A DNA stretch of 64,000 bases from Pleurodeles waltl (Eukaryota > Chordata > Amphibia > Caudata > Salamandridae): assembly GCF_031143425.1 (NCBI RefSeq), contig NC_090444.1:1345778323-1345842322 (forward strand), read 5' to 3'. Below the pieces are notes generated by a model, which was not told the DNA's origin, made no database searches, and saw nothing but the letters and a program-made list of their open reading frames with translations. The position numbers and the translations under genes were made by a program. Below, piece by piece: positions 35,501 to 46,914 of the stretch; position 1 is the stretch's first letter; every line of letters begins with the position of its first letter.

Positions 35501-36830
35501 CCCCAAACACACAATGAAAAACCTACACCAAAAAAAGCCAAAACTACCCCCAAGAAGTATAATATCCCAAAGACCAACACCCAACAATACACAGTAAAAT
35601 ACAACACAAAATGTGAATACAAAGGACAATTGAGACGTGGGGGACACAATAGAGACAGCAGACAGCAGAACAGAATCCAAAAACAGAACTTCTCTCTCCA
35701 CCAACAGCACAACACAACCTCTCCCAAGCACAGACACAAGGACTGTGAGTTGAAGAGATAGTGAAATTAACTTCACATTTCCTGGTTTGCAGCATGGCTG
35801 ATACATTGCATCACTTTCTGGGTGGATGAGGCATGTTTTAAGCCGATGCGTCGTTTTTTTGATGCTTCACACCAATTCGTGGATTTCACAGAAGGCATGC
35901 CGAAGCACCATGATGAAATTCTGATGCATCAGACAGGAAGCATCCTTTTTGGCTGATTCAATGGCTGAAAAAGCATGCATTGGGCAAATGGGTTGACTTT
36001 TTGACACTGAGTAAAATGTGTGGATTTATGTATCGTGTGATGTTGACTGCATGTAAAAAGTCATAGGGATTGCTCTGTTGCCTGTGAATAATTGGGTTTA
36101 CCTGCTTCCTGTCTTTTTATGTATCCATTGTGTGTGTTGGGAGTGTACATATGTGAAAGTACATGCATTACTAGGATCAGAGTACGCATAGGGCAAAATC
36201 CCTACGTTTGTGTAATGGCTCACCTTTGAATGGCTGCCCCATGTGCCAACTATGTTTTGGCACCTGATTTCATTCCTTAAATTACCCCCAGGGATACCGT
36301 AAACATGCCCTGGAATGAGGTCAGCCCACCCACATCTAGAACAGCGCAGACATTTGCCAATCTGTGCTGTGTCTCAAGGTGCAGACAGCAGGCTGTCAGG
36401 CTACTTGGAGGGGGGCGCTTACAGACTCCTGTGCAGGCAAGTGTTGGGATAGCCTGGACACAAATTTAAATGGTTGTATGGATGGTGCAAGTTGACCATG
36501 TTCATCCCTCCAGGGGGGCTCTCAACAGGGTGCGTACTGCCAGTTCACCTCCGGAGATTGACTTTGCCCCTGGCCCCACATCAGGCACACAGTGTACACT
36601 CCAAATCAGAGTGGGGTTCTACTTGGCAGGTGCCCACACACCCCTGCACAAGAGGATTCCACAGCCACTGTGAATTCCACAGCCACTGTGAGTCTCCCTA
36701 CGTCACAGCTTTGTCATGAATGTCAGCACACACATGTACAGCACATTGATGCTTTTGCAGAGGCCCTGGGGGACCACAAAGTGTGCAAAGGGCCATTGTG
36801 CACCTGCAGTACTTATACAACACAGGACTT
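35501..36830. other. Unassigned sequence upstream of the old SANT-A copy
   Basis: No convincing coding region or TIR. A short direct repeat (ATTCCACAGCCACTGTG, twice) sits at about 36656-36690. 35830-36000 has several GATGC motifs. The ORFs at 36474-36924 run into the GC-rich MITE and are not credible. Confidence 0.3.
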
Positions 36831-37461
36831 GGGCCCTCATTCTGACCTTGGCGGGCGGCGGAGGCCGCCCGCCAAAGTCCCGCCGTCAGGTTACCGTTCC
36901 GCGGTCGAAAGACCGCGGCGGTAATTCTGACTTTCCCGCTGGGCTGGCGGGCGGTCGCCTTCAGACCGCCAGCCAGCCCAGCGGGAAAGAGGCTTCCACG
37001 ATGAAGCCGGCTCGGAATCGAGCCGGCGGAGTGGAAGCTGTGCGACGGGTGCAGTTGCACCCGTCGCGTATTTGACTGTCTGCGCAGCAGACAGTGAAAT
37101 ACATGTAGGGGCCCTCTTACGGGGGCCCCTGCAATGCCCATGCCAGTGGCATGGGCACTGCAGGGGCCCCCAGGGGCCCCGCGACCCCCCCCTACCGCCA
37201 TCCGGATCTCGGCGGTCCGACCGCCGGGATCTGGATGGCGGTAGGGGGGGTCGGAATCCCCGCGGCGGTGCAGCAAGCTGCGCCGCCGCGGAGGATTCAA
37301 TGGGGCCGCGGTACACTGGCGGGACCCCGCCAGTGGTGCCGGTCCGACCGCGGCTTTACCGCCGCGGTCGGAATCCCCATTGGAGCACCGCCGGCCTGTC
37401 GGCGGTGCTCCCGCGGTCCTCCGCCCTGGCGGTCAAAGACCGCCAGGGTCAGAATGACCAC
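36831..37461. mobile_element. GC-rich compound-palindrome MITE (Harbinger type)
   Basis: A 631-bp non-coding element between CTT duplications (36828-36830 and 37462-37464). Ends: GGGCCCTCATTCTGAC on the left; the right end on the minus strand is GTGGTCATTCTGAC. The interior is a chain of independent inverted repeats rather than one hairpin: for example GGCGGGCGGC against GCCGCCCGCC at 36851-36882, CCCGCTGGGCTGGCGG with its complement at 36938-36990, AGTGGCATGGGCACTGC at about 37142, and CCTACCGCCATCC with its complement at 37191-37246. Long ORFs on both strands are an artefact of the GC-rich repeats. Confidence 0.85.
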
Positions 37462-37770
37462 CTTGGTCTGCATACTGCATACTGTTGCACATAATGTGCG
37501 ATTTCCAAATGGGGTAGCATGTGAAGGTATCCTGACTAGTCCATTTCCCATGATTTGTGGTGCACGATTTTCACTTATGTTGATGGTGCAATTTTACCTC
37601 ACCATGCATGCCTTTGCGTGACCTCTGACATACTAATGGCAGCATACATCAGACCATTACTACACTCTTCATCAAGGTGTTGTTGCTTGTCCATAACAGT
37701 GGGTGACACATGCAATACCCATGTAGTTTGACACTGTGAGAGGTGATGGGACTCATGTGAACCAGACTCA

Positions 37771-37943
37771 GGGCCTTATTGCAAGTTTGGTGGAAGGGAT
37801 TACTCTGTCACAAACGTGATGGATATTCTCGTCCGCCGTATTACAAGTTTCATAGGATATAATGGAATTTGTAATTGGGCGGGCAGGATATCCGTCACAA
37901 TTGTGACAGAGTAATCCCCTCCGCAAATCTTGTAATGAGGCCC
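37771..37943. mobile_element. 173-bp palindromic MITE
   Basis: Left end GGGCCTTATTGCAAGTTTG; right end on the minus strand GGGCCTCATTACAAGATTT. The interior arms GGGATTACTCTGTCACAA also pair. Flanks are TCA and TTA, compatible with an old 3-bp target duplication. No coding capacity; Harbinger-type by ends and size. Confidence 0.8.
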
Positions 37944-38544
37944 TTAGCTCCAAACTTGTCAGACATCCCCAGTAGAGCATAAACAAGGATGTATCATGTG
38001 CATGAAGCTGTTGAGTGAACAGTGATGCTAAATGACAGCAGATTGTGTGGGTATATGAGCTTCTTCTACAGCTCCATGTTGACATCCACATGTCTACATT
38101 GGTCATCCAGGCTATTCATATGAGTTGTCCAGCAATGATGCACCAACAATGTCCCTGAGCCTCTTGAGGTGTGTTCTATGACTTCATAGCTAAGAGTCCA
38201 GGATGAGCCACACAGCTGGTCTCTGCATGGCCTCATGGATGTTGTTCAAAGCCTTGTGCCACCAGATGGTCCATGGGAGAGGTGACACCAGCGTCTTCAG
38301 CCTGTGGTACCTAGGCTCATATCTGTGTGATCTGCAATCCTAGGAGAGGCCACTAGCAGCCTGGAATTTGGCTTACAGATTTGAACATCTTATTTCTTCT
38401 TTCCGGTATTAGTTATGATAAATTCAACAGTGGCAGGTTGTTGGATTTATCATTACCAATCTTTGGAATCCTTTCCTGGCACTTATAGCTCCTTACTAGC
38501 AAAATTTGGGCTTAGGTCATATATTCCCACATTAGCCTATGGAG

Positions 38545-39133
38545 CTAAGGGGCAGATTTAAGAAAAGTGGCACTGCACCTAATGCAGTACCACATTCCTT
38601 GCGACCCCTAGCGCCAACCCACTGCCACCATGCTTGCGCCGTATTTAATAGAGGGCAATAACGCCATTTTTTTACACTATTGATGTACTCTGCAGGAGTA
38701 GCGCCAAAATTGTGGTGCTACTTCTGCAGAGTACATAGGGGCCCATTATAAATAATGGAAGCCCCCTTTTAACTCCTGCTCTAAGCAGGCATTAAAAGTG
38801 CCGATAAAAATGGTACAAAGAAATTTCTTAGGTTTCCTTACGCCATTTTTTCACCACCCTTAACGGATAACGGCCCCCCAGGCATAATGTGGCGAGGGGA
38901 AAAATGCACTTTACCGCCACCTTAGCGTAAACAAAATGCTGAAAATAACATTTGATGTGCAGTTTTCCCCTCACCAGGGTATTTCAAACATCTTTTTAAA
39001 TGTCCCTGTTTATAGTTACATGGCAACCCACCCCTGGGGCATGTAAGGGAGACCTTAGGGGTGAAATATATGTAAAAGTGAGGTAGAATAACACTTTAGA
39101 AATACATTTTTGCTAAAGTCGATTTGCCACACA
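38545..39133. repeat. Old Harbinger-type MITE fragment
   Basis: Begins AGGGGCAGATTTAAG after CTA, a typical left end, and contains hairpin-forming repeats such as TACTCTGCAGGAGTAGC against GCTACTTCTGCAGAGTA (38686-38738) and TTAACTCCTGCTCTAAGCAG. I see no matching right end before the next MITE at 39137, so this copy is probably truncated. Confidence 0.5.
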
Positions 39134-39136
39134 TTA

Positions 39137-39634
39137 AGGAGCATATTTACAAGCCCCTTGCGCCACCTAAGTGCCGTTATAGTGTATTTTTTACGCTAAG
39201 GTGGCTTTTCTGTCGTGCCATATTTACAAAGTGACGCAATGCTTGCATTGCACCACTTTGCAACCCCTTGTGCCACATTATGCCTGCTTCAGGCATAATG
39301 TATGCAAGGGGGACGTTCCAGCACAGGGAGGCCTGAAAACATGATACAGTGAAATTTACAACATTTCACTATGCCATTTTTCCATCATTTGAACACCTGC
39401 TCAGAGCAGGCGTTAAAATGACGCACTCGTTATATTCAGTGGTCCTCTGGTTGATGCTAGTGTAGCAAAGCACCACAGTAGCGTCAGAAATGTTAACGCT
39501 ATTATGCTAGCAACTACTATGGTGCACCGTATTGTAAATACGGCTCAACCATGGTGTTGTTAGGTGCTAGTGGGGAGGGGGCAAGAAAAGAGGTGCATCA
39601 TCTATGATGCTCCACTTTCTTGTAAAAATGACCC
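39137..39634. mobile_element. 498-bp MITE with TTA target duplication
   Basis: Left end AGGAGCATATTTACAAG, right end on the minus strand GGGTCATTTTTACAAG; TTA flanks at 39134-39136 and 39635-39637. Internal inverted blocks include TTGCATTGCACC and CAGAGCAGGCGTTAAA. A TTA/TAA duplication is the standard PIF/Harbinger signature. Confidence 0.82.
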
Positions 39635-39637
39635 TTA

Positions 39638-40103
39638 ACTTTTTGAAGCCAGTCTGCAAGGCAGGGCTGCCTTCAGAAAGGACAGCAGGCAACACAGCGT
39701 TGCACACTACAGTGTGCCTAGAAACTTCCCTGTCCTATTATATAATAGGGACTCAGAAGTAGTTTGAATCCCCCTTGCCCTATTATCTACTAGGGACTTA
39801 CAGGAGTCTGTCATTGGCAATTGTAATTGTACCAATTTACCATGTACCTTGGACTGGCCCTAGGCCTAATTAGCAGACCCAGGGACAGTCAGGGTCAGTT
39901 ACCACCAGTATCAATCATGAAAACTGGGGTGAACATGCACAAAGCATGACTTTCTCACACTGTGACTGAACAGGTAAGTTGCCTGCACATTGGTTGTGCT
40001 TATGTGTGTTGTTTTACATTGATTCTTTTTGTCATTATCTTCTGACATTGTGAACTTCATTTATAAATGTGCCACACAGATTTTTTAGTATATGGTACAT
40101 CTG
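39638..40103. other. Unassigned sequence
   Basis: No coding or repeat structure recognised. Part of it (39720-39860) reads TAGGGACTTACAGG- and GGCCCTAGGCCTAATTAGC-like, reminiscent of LTR fragments but too short to assign. Confidence 0.3.
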
Positions 40104-40361
40104 CTATGTTGCTGCTACTGATGGTACATTTCCAGCTTGCTCCTCATCTTCCTTATCCTCATCAGCCAGTTCTTCATATTCACAATTGTCATCGGGCCAT
40201 CGGATATTTTGCCATGCAAAGATATTAAGCAATATGCAGCACATTAGTATTAATTTATTGACTACATAGGGCGAGTTGAGTAATTGCTCACAAACATATC
40301 TGTGCTCCTGAAGTAGTACTTGTGTACTCTGGTAGTCCCCTCCACAATATACCAGGTCCAC
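40104..40361 (-). pseudogene. Possible Harbinger transposase C-terminal remnant
   Basis: Minus-strand ORF with NSPYVVNKLILMCCILLNIF followed by WPDD and an acidic tail (EYEELADEDKEDEEQAGN). This resembles the end of Harbinger transposases, where a V-x-K-I-I-x-x-C-C-x-L-H-N helix is followed by acidic residues; compare 51539-51751. The catalytic part is absent and the MITE at 40441-40948 lies just upstream. It is distinct from the transposase at 41667-44075, which has its own tail. Confidence 0.45.
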
Positions 40362-40440
40362 TTAAGGACATAAATGTGGCTCTGCTGGGCTTCCGTATGG
40401 GTGTGTTTGTGAAGAGTACTCAATCAAAGCTGCAGACTAT

Positions 40441-40948
40441 GGGGGTCATTCTAACTCTGGCGGGTGGCGGAGGCCGCCCGCCAGAGTTCCCCCGCCAGAA
40501 CACCGCTCCGCGGTCCGAAGACCGCCGCGGCGATTATGGGTTTCCCACTGGGCTGGCGGGCGACCGCCAAAAGGCCGCCCGCCAGCCCAGTGGGAAACAC
40601 CCTCCCACGATGAAGCCGGCTCCGAATGGAGCCGGCGGAGTGGGAGGTGTGCGACGGGTGCACCAGCACCCGTCGCGAATTTCAGTGTCTGCTAGGCAGA
40701 CACTGAAATTCTTTGTGGGGCCCTCTTACGGGGGCCCCACGACACCCCATACCGCCATCCTGTTCCTGGCGGCAGAACCGCCAGGAACAGGATGGCGGTA
40801 TGGGGTGTCAGAATCCCCTGGGAGACCGCCGGTTTTCCTGTTCTGACCGCGGCCAAACCGCCACGGTCAGAATGCCCTGCGGGGCACCGCCAGACTGTTG
40901 GCGGTGCTCCCGCCGACCCTGGCCCCGGCGGTCGTCAGAATCACCCCC
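40441..40948. mobile_element. Second GC-rich compound-palindrome MITE, TAT duplication
   Basis: A 508-bp element between TAT copies at 40438-40440 and 40949-40951. Ends GGGGGTCATTCTAAC and, on the minus strand, GGGGGTGATTCTGAC. It shares a series of hairpins with the element at 36831-37461 in the same order: GCGGAGGCCGCCCGCC, CTGGGCTGGCGGGC, GATGAAGCCGGCTC, TGCGACGGGTGCA and CCCTCTTACGGGGGCCCC. So the two are copies of one family. Confidence 0.87.
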
Positions 40949-40951
40949 TAT

Positions 40952-41666
40952 ATCCTTTGTCTGCAGTACAGTGAGTAGGGGTGGATTGTGGGAATAGTCA
41001 TTACATCTGATATCCCCACATCCATATACAAATTGTTCTGTGTCCTGATTAACTCATACACTTTGCCAACAGTAGGAGACATGCTATGACATTGTTTGGC
41101 ATACATGCAAGATGATCACTGATTTGACTGACACTGCGCTACACATACAGGTGTACTATCCTCTGTGATACACTTACTATTACTCATACATGTGAGTGCA
41201 AATTAGGTGGATTTGGTGGGTTGTTACCAGTGAAAAATAATCATTTGGCCATTGAGTTGTCACCTATCTCACACTGATCTATTGTTGCAGTTTGTAACTA
41301 CTATTTTCATACACAAGCATCAAGTTTGGGCATAATGCCTCACATTGAGTTCAGATCTGTTTGTGTTTCTTTTTTACCAACATATATTTGGCTGATATGT
41401 GTGTTTTCAGTTCCACATGTTTGTTTGACAGGCAATGCAAACATTACACACAACACTTTTCAGATATCAGTGCATTGTGTCTGGTACTTTGGGGATGATG
41501 ACCGTGTTCACACATCATTGACAACTGTTGTGGTCTACTTATGGTTTCCTGGATGTGGGTGAGTAACTTTTAACTGGGACTTTGATATAAACTCCAAGAT
41601 GTATGTTAAATATAATCATTTATTTACAGGTTTAATCACAATCATACATTCATTGACATATTTAAG
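40952..41666. other. Unassigned AT-rich sequence
   Basis: No coding region recognised; it lies 3' of the minus-strand transposase at 41667-44075, so 41560-41666 may hold its 3' end. A TTTATT (AATAAA on the minus strand) lies at about 41621-41626. Confidence 0.3.
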
Positions 41667-44075
41667 CAAAGAAATTCTGCACAATGTGTGTGCGTTTACA
41701 TGCACCTGCAGCAATATTTTGTATTTCGCCATAATGTGCTGCCCCCTCTTCCTCCTCCCCTGGGTTCTCCAGTTATTTATCCCAGGGGACATTTAAGCAC
41801 ACACATATATTATGCAATATGACAGAAGCCAAAATAATTTTGCATACTAGGAGGCGGGGATATCACAGTCTACCCCATAAACATCCAGGCAGCGAAACAG
41901 GGCCTTGATCAGGCCAAATGCCGTTCAACTACATTACACATGCAAATGTGGGCCAGGTTGGAGGCCTTCTTCAGCTCTGTCTGTGGGTTGGCATATAGGG
42001 TCATCATCCACTGCTCAATGTTTTAGAGGACTGTTATTTGCTAAAGTCCTGCCCATGTGTGTTATGTGTAGTGAATTTGTCATGCACTTCTCCCAGTTAT
42101 GATCACATGTTGAGTGAATCCTGCTGGTGTATTGACATTCATGGGAGTGTTCAATAACTCTATGTGATGTCAAATGCAGTGCATGAGCAGATACATAATA
42201 CAATTCAACATACTGTCATCCTGACTGTCATTTTTGAAACTGATTTTGGTGGTGCCTGTTTCACATAACTCTAGACCACTCAGTGTTATGTGTTTATACT
42301 ACACGTGTTGAGAGACAGAATATGGATGGAATTCTTCTTCGTAGGCCTAGTTAGGTGCGGACATACTGGACATGGCTGACACAGACACATGCATGGGTCA
42401 TTGTCATCCCCAGATGTTGGTGTTGACCTACATTACATTTGCCTAGAACTTTGATTGTCCAGTGTTGTCCACTGCAGTTGATATGATGTCATCCACACAG
42501 TGTGTACTCCCACATACCTACTAAGTGACATGGGGTCACAACCTGGCATTTCGCAATCCATGGTTGCATGTTCCAGTGGGGGAACATTGTGTACACGTGT
42601 GACGGCACTGTGCCCAATTTGTGCACACAACACGTAGAGCCTGAAGATTTGGGGGTGGTCTTCTGCAGTCCAACTACACAACTTCCTTCACTGTACAACA
42701 TTTCTGAGAAGGGGAATTGGTATACAATACTTGGGGCCTCCTGCAGGTTCTGACTCCCTCCAACTAGACTTGCACATACGTTGCCTAGGAAGTATACATT
42801 CACACTTGCATCATGGGTTGCTTTCAGAATTGCATTTGTGTGTGCAGGTGAACCTTCCATCCAAGGCTTCTGCCTCAGAGGCATGGTGAGTGATGAATGT
42901 GTGTAGCATTACACATCACAAGTGAGATGGTAGTGATTTTGCAGATTATTATACATTTGTGAAGTTACATGTCACCTGCCCATGGGCCGTGGTTTGTCAC
43001 TGTGCACCTAGTTCCTGGTGTAGGAGCCATGACACTGCTGATGGATCATGTGTGCTGCATGTGTACATCCCCCAGTTGACATGGTACAACTCTCTTGCAC
43101 TTAGTGATGTTGGTCAGATTTCCTGCCTGCCATGCCTGGCTGTGCGCCTTTACATCATGCAACATCTGCAAAACTGGCTTGAGATGTATTCAGATGTATG
43201 TCAGGGTAATTTGCTTTGCATATGTAAAGTGAAGCATGGTGCATGCATGTGGAACGACCGTCATTCTGCAGTCCCTATCTGTGTAGGCAGACAGTGAATT
43301 GAAATCTCTTTGTTATTGTGTCTGTGAGGTACTTGTTGTTTGCTTACCTACAAGTAGGCATTCCCATATTGTCCATCTTGGAATCGTTGGTTAGTGATGG
43401 AGTGCTGGAATATGAAGGCATCATGCACACTGCCAGGGTATTTTGCCACCACATTGGTGATCAACCCACGATGGTTAACAATTGCCTGGATGTTGATAGA
43501 GTGGGTGTGTTTCCTGTTGCGGTATGATCAGTTGCAGTAGAAGGAACGTGTTGCACTTGTGTGCAGTCTATGCAACCCAACACATGTGTGAACCCATCAA
43601 TGTCATAGAATCCTTGTTTGGTCTCCTGCTGCAGTTGCTGGGAGATGAGAAAGAGGATGTGGCTAGGTGTGAGCTGGATGATGGCATCCGGGACAGAGGG
43701 TAGAAATGATGAGAATGATGGCTGTGAGATTCCAGCTACTTCGGCAGCAGTTGTCTGGAAGGACCCCGAGGCCAACATGTGAAGCACGGCTATGAGCTTT
43801 GTCTCTGGTGGGACGTTGGTGACCCATTCGACTGTTGCCTGTAATCTTGGTGCAATCAGGTGTAGCAAATGTACGAGGGACTCCCTCCTCAGACAGTAAT
43901 AGGTGATTACCTCTTCCTCCCTGAGTTCAATTAGTGAAGTAGGCTGTTGATAGATGCACTTATCAATGCCACCTGCAACCCTGCACCAAAATCCAGATAA
44001 AAGCAGCACACAGTCAAGGCTCTGGTTTCTCCGCAACAACACTGCATCTGCCTGCTCTGAATACTCAGAAGACAT
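41667..44075 (-). pseudogene. Transposase of an old Harbinger copy (Harbinger-2)
   Basis: DDE transposase in two exons. Exon 1 (44075 to about 43335) contains LLRRNQ, TSLIELREEEVITYYCLRRE, KLIAVLHMLASGSFQTT, GISQPSFSSFLPSV and the first catalytic Asp in LGCIDCTQV. A small indel near 43524 shifts the frame; the continuation in the other frame holds the second Asp (GSVHDAF) and ends at a GTAAGC-type donor. Exon 2 (about 42010-41667) has the catalytic Glu in VVERHLALIKALFRCLD, then damaged sequence ending near HIVQNFF-like coding. The intron (42011-43334) is non-coding. Its exon 1 ATG overlaps the ATG of the plus-strand SANT gene at 44074. It resembles the Harbinger-1 transposase (LHMLASGSF, ISQPSFS) but is a separate, older lineage. 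Confidence 0.75.
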
Positions 44076-44460
44076 GCCACCTCTTAAAAGGAAGAAAAAC
44101 TACACAGAGAAGGAGACTACCATGATCCTCAAATTTGTAGTGAGGAACTGCAAAAATACTGCATGGCCTTTCCCCCTACAGCAGCAGTGCCTTACAGAAG
44201 ACAGCCCTATGGCAGCAGTCATTGCATTGGGAAGGGGAAGGATATACGGAGAGTCACTGATATCAAAAAGAAGTGGCAGGATGAGAAGAGGAGGGTGTAG
44301 GAGAAATACAGTATGATAGAGGTGGCCAGAGCTCTTCCTGATGTACCAACTAAACCCCACCTCCAACTCACCCCACTTATGAGGGACGTCCTCTCCACCA
44401 CAGACCCCAACTGCTCCATGGGTTGCCTGTGAGTGATGACCTCAATGTGGTGCCAGGTAA
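44074..44460 (+). pseudogene. SANT/Myb-like gene exon 1, head to head with the transposase
   Basis: Plus-strand exon starting ATG at 44074 with PPLKRKKNYTEKETTMILKF, then an indel, then KKKWQDEKRRV and a stop where EKY follows. The latter part reads RALPDVPTKPHLQLTPL and MRDVLSTTDPN before a likely donor near 44457 (CAGGTAAT). A K/R-rich start, T-E-K-E helix and a W-Q-D-x-K-R-R-V end are those of the Harbinger Myb/SANT partner. Later exons probably lie at 46812-46905 and 56627-57745, separated by nested elements. Several stops and indels make it inactive. Confidence 0.65.
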
Positions 44461-45592
44461 TATGGAATGATACTAACAATGACAGCCCTTGGTTCAAATA
44501 TGTTAACTTTTGGTTGCTTAAGCTGGGTCTAGTGGAATTGTGAGACAAACCAGAAACCCAGGACAGAGGTATGCTGGCCATACTGAAGGCAAGACTTTGG
44601 GCTCATACCCTCGAAAACCGGTTGTTTACAACAGCACATGGCACTTTAACTAACCATTTTTTTTAATAAAAAATGTTTCTTAATTCACTAATCACTTATA
44701 GATTGTATAGAACTCCCACTGCAAGAACATTGTTTCTCAATTTTAGACATGGGATTTTATTTATGAATGCCGTAAAATCAAAATGGAATCAAAGTCAGCA
44801 TGAACGGTATGTAGTTATACCCAAGAGACGGTTAAGCATTTTATTTTTTTCTGACCTGCCTACACGAAAACCAGGAAGAGGTGGATAGTGCCAATTTGCT
44901 GGCTTTTATCAATAAATCACCAAATAGAGGCAATTCATATTTTTAAATCAGAGAACATAGATTGGCTTTTGTATGCATTGTCTAGATATCTAATGTATGC
45001 ATAGTGGACCTGCTGTAAGGCAGTATCATCTACTTGATAATGGGTATCTATTACTTGGATGGGTGTGTAATTTTATTGCTTTAGGTTTGGGTGACTGTAT
45101 GTACCCCTGTCTGTCTATGCACTTTATACTGTAGTGTTGAACTAAGAGTTATTTTTAAGATGTTTTATTTTCGCTCTAGGCAAAGGTGCTTAAATGCCAA
45201 AATGCCGCCTATGATATATGTTTAGAATTGGAATGTTTACATTAAGTACAGTTTATTGTCTTTTAGCTTATTTCCGTTTGCTGAGAATCTAGTAGCATTG
45301 CTTCTCAGTCTCTGAGGAATCCATATATATGGTGCTATTAATTTTATGTGTGTTTATAATATCTTAGATGTGAGATGGTCGTAGCATAGTAATGTAAATA
45401 TTTTCTACAACCCAGTTTCCGCATTTTGTTCTGGTATTTTACCATTCATTTTATGGTAATGTGTTGAACCTAAGAAGATGATGCATTTCATCTAAATGTA
45501 TGTACTGTCTATTGCTTTTATGTGTTTGTATTTATATGATCATATATTGAACAAATACATTTACTACTACTAACAATGACACTAAGGCCCTC
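44461..45592. other. Intron with a possible LINE 3' end
   Basis: AT-rich sequence with no domain I can name. It ends with a short triplet repeat (ACTACTACTAAC at about 45562-45575) right before a Harbinger end, reminiscent of CR1/L2-type LINE tails that finish in short tandem repeats. This is a suggestion from composition only. Confidence 0.3.
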
Positions 45593-45595
45593 ATT

Positions 45596-46314
45596 ATGAC
45601 ATTGGCGGTAAATCCCACTTACCGCCATGCTGACTGCCGCCAACATACTGCCACCGCAGCGGATATCCGCTAACCATATTATGACACTCACACACACACC
45701 AATCTGCCACTTTTCAGCCACACACACAAATCCGCCAGCCTAAAGGTCAGTGATAAAGTGTCGGAATCAAAACCCACACCGTTACGCCAACAGAACAACA
45801 CCCACAACATTATGACCCACGAATCACCATGGCGTACATTCAATGGCAGTAAACCATTGGCGGTACAGACCGCTGCACTCAAAATACACACACTCAAACA
45901 AAACAACACCACAATGGTCAATTCAACTACACACACCTGACACCCATACACACACCACACCCACACACCCACACCACTATAAAACACACACCCATAGTAC
46001 CCACAAACCCCTTACAAATACCAATAATTGCCAGCAGAGAGAGACAGCAAAAGCACTCAAACAACCAGAGCCACATACCACCATCACCTATACACCACCC
46101 ACGCACCTTACACCACGTATTCCAACACATCACCCTCACATCCTCACCCACACCACTCACACTACACCCATGGCACCACAACGACACCCCAGATTCTCAA
46201 GGAGGAGGAGGAGGAGGAGCTAAGGGTCATGGTGGAGGAAATCATCCGGGTAGGGCCACAGCTATTTGGATCACAGGTGCAGCAGATATCCATTGCTAGG
46301 AAGATGGAGCTCTG
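45596..46314 (+). mobile_element. Truncated left end of a Harbinger-3 family copy
   Basis: Starts GGCCCTCATTATGACATTGG after TAA and follows the first 720 bases of the Harbinger at 48975: same TIR, a CA-rich leader, then the same SANT gene start (MAPQRHPRF at 46171, against MSPQRHPRF at 49549; 575 and 574 bases from the end). The gene fragment reads on to VMVEEIIRVGPQLFGSQVQQ with a GAG-triplet expansion early on. The copy breaks off at about 46314, mid-exon, at a junction with a MITE fragment. Confidence 0.8.
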
Positions 46315-46590
46315 GTCCCCTGTGCTGGCCATTGGGGTGGTGGACATTACTCCTGGCTTTTCTAAGACAGGAGTCATGTGGTATGGATGGTTTTGCATCA
46401 GAAAATTATGCTAGGCTGGTTAGTCATTTTTCTTTACACTAACCTGCCTAACGTAATTTTTTGGTGCAAAACCCCCTTCTCCCATACCGCCAGCCCTACG
46501 CGGCTAACATTATTTTTTTTTACACTAGCCTACCCTTTGCTCCCGCTTGCACCATTCCATAAATATGGTGCCCGGCTGGTTCCATAATCA
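46315..46590 (-). repeat. MITE fragment related to 57787-58689
   Basis: Matches the reverse complement of the MITE at 57787-58689: TCCCCTGTGCTGGCCATTGG, TAAGACAGGAGTCATG, GGCTGGTTAGT, and CATTCCATAAATATGG near its end. It lacks the terminal 80 bases, so it is a truncated copy fused to a truncated Harbinger end. Confidence 0.7.
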
Positions 46591-46914
46591 TTTGTGATGG
46601 CAATGGCAACTTCCAAAACCTCAGTCCCAAACAGTGGCCCATCACTGCTGATTCATTCACTTAACACTGGTAAATGGCAATAGATAATGTCCCTCATTAA
46701 CTCACTATGGCTGTTGGCATGTGGATGCAATTGTGTACATATGTGACAGGTTGTACATATTCAAGTAGCTTGGTTGTGTCTGATGACCTTTCCTTTTTGT
46801 TGCAACATACAGCCAGAGTACAGTCATGCACTGAAGCAAAGGTTCCTGCACCATCAGGGAGGCAACACCTTGAAGCACATCAACCCATACCATCCACACA
46901 AACTGGTATGTGGC
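46591..46914 (+). other. Intron piece with a candidate small exon
   Basis: Between the MITE fragment and the tandem repeats. A candidate exon at 46812-46905 (acceptor ACATACAG, donor GTATGT) reads ARVQSCTEAKVPAPSGRQHL, in keeping with the linker of the SANT gene that starts at 44074. Support is only splice-site fit and position. Confidence 0.35.

Noticed and set aside
34956..35597. 213-residue plus-strand ORF
   Set aside because: It is the antisense of SANT-A exon 1 of the old Harbinger copy plus low-complexity sequence; no motif of its own.
36592..37621. Overlapping long ORFs on both strands (up to 200 residues)
   Set aside because: They run through the GC-rich compound-palindrome MITE; both strands are open because of its composition, and nothing resembles a protein domain.
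36831..40948. CRISPR-like or satellite array because of the repeated hairpins
   Set aside because: The repeats are inverted, not direct, without equal spacers, and lie in elements with target duplications in a eukaryotic setting.
42433..42884. 131-residue minus-strand ORF as part of the transposase
   Set aside because: Lies in the intron between the two transposase exons; no transposase motif, and exon 2 is found at 41667-42010.
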